Below, piece after piece: positions 61,401 to 64,000 of a stretch of DNA of 64,000 nucleotides. The DNA is taken from NCBI GenBank assembly GCA_965644315.1, contig CBFFRQ010000088.1, positions 62,001 through 126,000 on the forward strand, read 5' to 3'. The notes below the pieces were generated by a model that was not told the DNA's origin, did no database searches, and worked only from the letters and a program-made list of their open reading frames with translations. This DNA comes from Caecitellus pseudoparvulus (lineage: Eukaryota > Bigyra: Bicosoecida). The stretch's first letter is position 1. Every line of letters starts with the position of its first letter. The position numbers and the translations under genes are program-made.

Positions 61401-64000
61401 GACATGCCAACACACAGTCCACTGGGCGCGAGCCGTCCTTGCACTCGGACATCTTGCACCGCCCCTCCGACGCTAACAACCTCTTCGGCATCGTGCCGCA
61501 ACACGCCTGCGATATCTGCCGTTAAAATCGGCACGTGGGCAGTGAAGGTGGTGCCAGCCAGCGATGCGAAAGCTTTGCCCACTTCCAACTCCCCCCAAGC
61601 GCGGCCATCGTACAAAGCGTGCGCGCGGATACGGCCCAGAGATAGCAGCACTGCTGTATCAGGCACTGAAGCCGGAGCAGCAGCCAGTGCTTCTGTGGGC
61701 GGCATGGGAATGTGCTCAGCTGCCGCCAAAGACTGCCGAGTCAGGACGTGGGCTCTACCAGCGGCAGCGTGGAATGCCAGCTCGTGGATATCTGGCGAAG
61801 CCTGCAGGAGGGTGTCCTGCACAGCAATAGAAGTTTGCGACGGAGCATCCGCAGCCGCATTTCCACTTGCATGTGACAGTCTGACGCCTGTGATAGCCAG
61901 AGCGAGGCCCGCCGCGCCAGCTGCGTCCAATGCCGAGGATGAGGTTTGCGAGCCTTGCGACCAGCCGACGGCAGGGTGCACCATGGGGGACAGGTGCTCA
62001 GCAGCAGGCATCTCAGCTGTAGAGCAAGCCCGTAAGTGTACTTCTGCAAGGTTGAGCGTCAAGCTGAGGGTAGCAGGGAGCGCTTGGGCGGCTGCAGTAG
62101 CGGTGGATGGCGCGCGCCCCAGCGCTGAGTCTGCGCTGCGCGCTGATTCGCCGATCCAAAGATCCACGAACTTCTTCAAGTCTTGTGAGTGCTGCTGGGA
62201 ATCACGCTGGACAAAGGCAGGAACGGAACGTGCCTTGTTCTGCATGGCTTCGCAGCCTTCATCAACGTGGAGAAAGGTGAGCTCTCCAAGCCAGTCGGGC
62301 AACGGGTAGCACCCAAACACCGACCGGATGATGCCGCTCAAGGCGATGTAGTGAGGGGCCCGAGCGAATGGCTGCGCATATGGCACGATTTCTCCCCATG
62401 GCTGCTGGGCACCGTCAAGGTGCTGCTTTGCAGCAGCATACAGCGGCTCGGAGCTGCCCAGCCCCACGAGTCGCGAGAGAACCCCTCCGCACTCTTCCGA
62501 GACGCGTTCGGCTATGTGCGAAATGGTGCAGGCGACATCTTGCGTGCGCGCCGCAGGGCCAGGCTCCAAGCTTCCAACGTGCGGGCCATGCTGCTTCCAG
62601 AGGCTTGCGTGTGGCAGTGAAACACCACCAACAGAGGCCTTGCGCGGGGAGGTGATAGGCGAAGCGTAGCTGCCATTTGGTGCAGCGTGGGCAGGTTCCT
62701 GGCTTGTGGCCAACGCATCTGGCGAACTGGGCTTGGGCTGATCCCCCGAAGGGGCGGTTCCACTTCGACTCAGTGGCAGCAGGCCATGAGGCTGCAGCGC
62801 AGCGAGAAACGTCTGCGTCAGCACGTCAGCATCAGCAGCTGCCATGCTTGCGTGAGCAGCCATGAGGTCTGCAAAACGCACGCCCACAGAGCGGAGTCCA
62901 GGCGTCCGAAGCCTCGCCATTGCTGCACCCTCCCCGTCTGGGCCTGACCAAGCACTCGATGGGAGGCGACCCCAAGGCAGAGCCCGCAGGAGGAGGTCCT
63001 GGAGGCGCTGCATGCGTGCTTCGTGTGCGGCAGCGACTCGGCAAGCTGCCTGGGACACGGTGGAGGACAGGGCGAGGGAATCTGAGACCACTTGCTGCAC
63101 AATGGAGCACGCGGCAGGGGCGAGGTGCCCCTCGATGGCCGCAACTTCTGCCCGGATACTGGTCTCGCCCACAGTGCCCGGTGTGCCCCACATCGCATCC
63201 ATCGCTGCCCCCCTGACAATGCCAGCCAGCAGGAGCTGCGGGGACCCAGCAAAGAAGGTTCCGGAGGCGAGAGTCAACGATTCATCTTCACTGATAGTGA
63301 GCGGAACGTCCAAGTAGTGCTGTGCGGCCGGTGTGTTTGCCCGGTGGGGCATGGAAGCGTCGCCAGTCCACGGCTGAGGTTCGGTGACGTAATTGGCGTC
63401 GGGAGAAAACCCACCAAACTCCTCGCCTACTGCTGAGGGCCGAAACCCGTCGCCTGAGCCTGTGGGATGCTGTTCTTGGACAGGGACTGCGAGGCCTTCC
63501 TCCTCTTGCCACACCCAAGGTGTCGCAGAGGCTGGCGACGACTCCAACTCATAGCGAGTGTGGGGCAAAGTCATGAAGGCCACGTTGTTCATGCTCGCTG
63601 GCCCTTCTGCTCCGCTTCCTTGCATCTTCAGGTTTGTTCCAACAGCAGCGAAAGCGTCCTTCAGCACAAACCGCGCCATCGACCACGCTGGCGCGCGCTC
63701 AAAGGCGCCCTCCGGACCGCGACTGCCACCCGAGTCCACCAGGCAACGGCTTCCGGCTGAGATGGAGATGTGTGGCGCGGCAACTGCCCATGATACAGAG
63801 TGCTGAGCAACGGGAGGCCCGTGCTGCGACATGAGCCGCAACGTCAGGGCCCGGGCAGAGGCAGACGTGTGACTCAACTCCTGGGTACCCAAGGCTTGCT
63901 GCCACGCAGGCAGTGCAGCTGTGAGAGGCGCCAAGTGGACCTGGGTGGTGCAGGCGGCACCCACAACAAGGAAGTTGAAGCCATCCACGCCATGCACCGC
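55430..64000 (-). CDS. C-terminal part of a giant protein resembling bridge-like lipid-transfer proteins (BLTP1/Csf1-like?)
   Basis: The frame is open from the right window edge to the stop at 55430, at least 2856 residues, with no intron detected. The sequence is not low-complexity and is rich in alternating hydrophobic/polar strands. It lacks signal peptide, kinase, ATPase or zinc motifs. Repeated units of the form LHVNSIETTLDCNQIDAIMS followed by a helix (FQTAWVYNLLQAQALL) recall the beta-groove and helix units of VPS13/Csf1/KIAA1109-class proteins, which carry lipids between organelles. The end (FKPDYSRHKVPFKFKPRLNL, ANLDIAFLLRQAGVMSDTML) is the best candidate for a Csf1/KIAA1109 C-terminal domain, but I recall the family only roughly. 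The final ~90 residues are Ser/Arg/His-rich and probably disordered. An alternative is another large beta-rich scaffold. The N-terminus, including any membrane anchor, is outside the window. Confidence 0.5.
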   Translation of the reverse strand, partial: AVHGVDGFNFLVVGAACTTQVHLAPLTAALPAWQQALGTQELSHTSASARALTLRLMSQHGPPVAQHSVSWAVAAPHISISAGSRCLVDSGGSRGPEGAFERAPAWSMARFVLKDAFAAVGTNLKMQGSGAEGPASMNNVAFMTLPHTRYELESSPASATPWVWQEEEGLAVPVQEQHPTGSGDGFRPSAVGEEFGGFSPDANYVTEPQPWTGDASMPHRANTPAAQHYLDVPLTISEDESLTLASGTFFAGSPQLLLAGIVRGAAMDAMWGTPGTVGETSIRAEVAAIEGHLAPAACSIVQQVVSDSLALSSTVSQAACRVAAAHEARMQRLQDLLLRALPWGRLPSSAWSGPDGEGAAMARLRTPGLRSVGVRFADLMAAHASMAAADADVLTQTFLAALQPHGLLPLSRSGTAPSGDQPKPSSPDALATSQEPAHAAPNGSYASPITSPRKASVGGVSLPHASLWKQHGPHVGSLEPGPAARTQDVACTISHIAERVSEECGGVLSRLVGLGSSEPLYAAAKQHLDGAQQPWGEIVPYAQPFARAPHYIALSGIIRSVFGCYPLPDWLGELTFLHVDEGCEAMQNKARSVPAFVQRDSQQHSQDLKKFVDLWIGESARSADSALGRAPSTATAAAQALPATLSLTLNLAEVHLRACSTAEMPAAEHLSPMVHPAVGWSQGSQTSSSALDAAGAAGLALAITGVRLSHASGNAAADAPSQTSIAVQDTLLQASPDIHELAFHAAAGRAHVLTRQSLAAAEHIPMPPTEALAAAPASVPDTAVLLSLGRIRAHALYDGRAWGELEVGKAFASLAGTTFTAHVPILTADIAGVLRHDAEEVVSVGGAVQDVRVQGRLAPSGLCVGMSVNAVKSHVPLHALQTDSATSFAAEWLQTLATLHTAALVPASLPVPPSQATRQSSFFALLGIHRAHLLLNKASFHLQLTPTLGCQYDLSWLQASASAVAPAHGHPATDAVRMHLRSHAVEAQRRLKSRLSGRRQEDQATPHRLKLPPVSAQVVREVSEDWAGEAAKIQLLLRFEEADFSVSQDLVSELLQVQASLQGEIERAVGVLGALQEQWAAHQRPAQGHDLGATSSSVRSAFPVQPAEPSLGALEVILFQPAFKGQITLPIEVGSAPQACSLRVQTGMQVLHVCLPPTATLDSLSVRYHGTRLASSLWHHVAEEHDPSADFSGLPRSLAAPSVHSAAALAAGISKQGASHTLPLVFGVGGIPLKLLPQDSSLVAAASAAAAGLPHAYRTRAGSDVSNGHMEDLPPALRVAGFGVLVPSPAQGAQGDGKFLDGIAGGAALAWRATSDVSFSYAPKAAPSADGVPSTKHVKLAFDKSSVTLFPSAPRVSASFQRELTERFAQYIRHATELQQSTAPRGGRVALPTKIWPADRPASPTGRNHHAAPAAYPGAEGGLSDDGLAGLWSGAGSFAALPAVTAAVSVSRAVLTLPFVEGLPHLPATSARQAPADVAPSEVSDCMSLAVEEVLLEAEVSQVSQPSGHELPGRAPLKLPLGFANLSGTDFGVAMKANVSNLAILSRPRWSLQGWVAQGPSRCKYDRFVRPGVDHLLAEAAQQHTPEDPSDPGKQPDEHVLALRNVMLLPALSASVSVALAGVPTSHEARALVFCAGGVSAAAPVIRVSPEVVIAATSCLACWQATAAQLDRTLGRLRSEQSAPVDLSHGDEYSPSLPHPRTFVGGASNMDDAWWVNPIVAVSLTVVVGGGFAEFLGPVAASDADGASSGVLQRLPMPAATVSLEGFSHVGDSSAARIATQRLAHVPLHNVALLQLHCGPIEVSHSLFAFWQETFAAYNSMRGAWRFHRKWLAAFSADTDTAHMSRSDSKGATAVQRRGHGTQHREGSAQTSATASPEAQQTATKSWLAALPRGMALKLLIDAEGQQPEAHFDGQGDLKCRITCAPVASDVWCNLYAGGPMTLTAAVVHDAAGGTALSALVCLPRLEVKLVSSDQAAASPSGGRSAPRHRPRASSRLGTGESIALHVVVHQLTLPASLTDRAPLTGVAGPPSVSGTLHVNSIETTLDCNQIDAIMSFQTAWVYNLLQAQALLQSAFGGGPTPRASLDPAAEQPDAEESAPVQGTLQWLRDAQHDARLLLALDTVRVTSHMERAARVTATVLVEETRVAVAMLPLVQALLARRRSFCAFLCRKVLVASRGDLWSVGYVQDSTLFLEHAVDDDVDLRGWQQEQQAQGHAELPDAAPLAKALRESVALTVGGGVAAVKGSMYSSTGHGSYSMLGDARVFDEAMYLQRPPQSSVCLAQVDLQEGVVWMEDDPSGALEVQQSLSIDSLAMLVTPEAIRIPSEKWTSLNREVLTAAAREAINAVSSLARQLDPHLTFTSSASTAAQEPARVGPGGMPFAGHRGGTRGAPPPPAHPALRGPPFAARGRTILQIRELTAMLYGSAPVPGYVTERLAVEAVQVTLGLRQMQPGGEGGNIERLIVHSMQSFETLWQASSNLPSPPATPLANWSVGFSPASSSIAAVVAGASGTRSDTILRIPRYKITLQTSQAVVQSAGAQLGALRPQAPDLPSMPFGVVSQDRVREALMAQAGLLGEGVGASGPPTDSVCSADVQYVFQSSFAGDIVASTNLDRYTGSGLTPRTLFEKFTPDEHGSKLAVSSQAMLNNLKGVLGDRQRAWESALAKLAGPEAAAEALRMAMASSQADPTPTQPPGLFFKPDYSRHKVPFKFKPRLNLANLDIAFLLRQAGVMSDTMLPESLFVSAGVPLMHALALGGAWLRWDPGQSVSTFAARLQRLPPEGPPQRPSARLPPRGAAHTLPPRRLHAPRTRTDDSQDSHHHSLSSSSRGKPSSAAGYRMRKKARPSQQGQDVARR

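Overview
The window is nuclear DNA of a free-living eukaryotic protist. It is GC-rich, roughly 60-65% by eye. It is gene-dense, with about sixteen protein genes in 64 kb, and has short GT-AG introns, nearly all 61-116 nt with two longer ones of 174 and 216 nt. Several very large exons contain no detectable intron. The gene content is eukaryotic: ATR kinase, the HOPS/CORVET subunit VPS16, the Polycomb subunit SUZ12, an EXD2-like nuclease, MOD5/TRIT1, a large lipid-transfer-like protein and a protein with a ciliary GPGxY motif. The last suggests a flagellated cell. I cannot assign a lineage; a GC-rich, intron-poor flagellate such as a bicosoecid or other stramenopile is only a guess.

Layout, left to right. 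3-11144 (+) is the 3' part of a giant ATR-type PIK-related kinase, open at the window edge. 11357-14363 (+) is VPS16 with two introns. 14392-17578 (-) is a four-exon ciliary/EF-hand-like protein. 18083-21617 (+) is SUZ12. 21661-21987 (-) is SDHAF4, and 22261-23166 (+) is a mitochondrial membrane protein. 23325-31034 (+) is a 2569-residue protein with a broken-up calponin-homology fold and EF-hand-like modules. 31058-35116 (-) is an EXD2-like exonuclease. 35397-36399 (-) is an HD phosphohydrolase. 36589-40355 (+) is a duplicated HtrA/Nma111-type protease. 40400-41603 (-) is an ABC ATPase. 42194-44038 (+) is an R2R3-type Myb protein. 44152-45268 (-) is a kelch protein. 45871-47297 (+) is a UPF0210/DUF711 protein. 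47460-53639 (+) is a 2059-residue secretory-pathway membrane protein of unknown family. 53656-55236 (-) is tRNA dimethylallyltransferase. 55430-64000 (-) is the C-terminal part of a giant protein resembling bridge-like lipid-transfer proteins, open at the right edge.

Genes alternate strands. Convergent pairs leave only about 16-113 bp between stop codons, and divergent pairs share 190-600 bp. No operon-like functional grouping is visible, except that two mitochondrial genes (SDHAF4 and its divergent neighbour) share one putative promoter region. I rebuilt exons by matching GT-AG sites and phase with family alignment recalled from memory. All exon models below keep frame, but none is checked by transcripts. 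I saw no tRNA, rRNA, CRISPR, transposon or virus-like feature.
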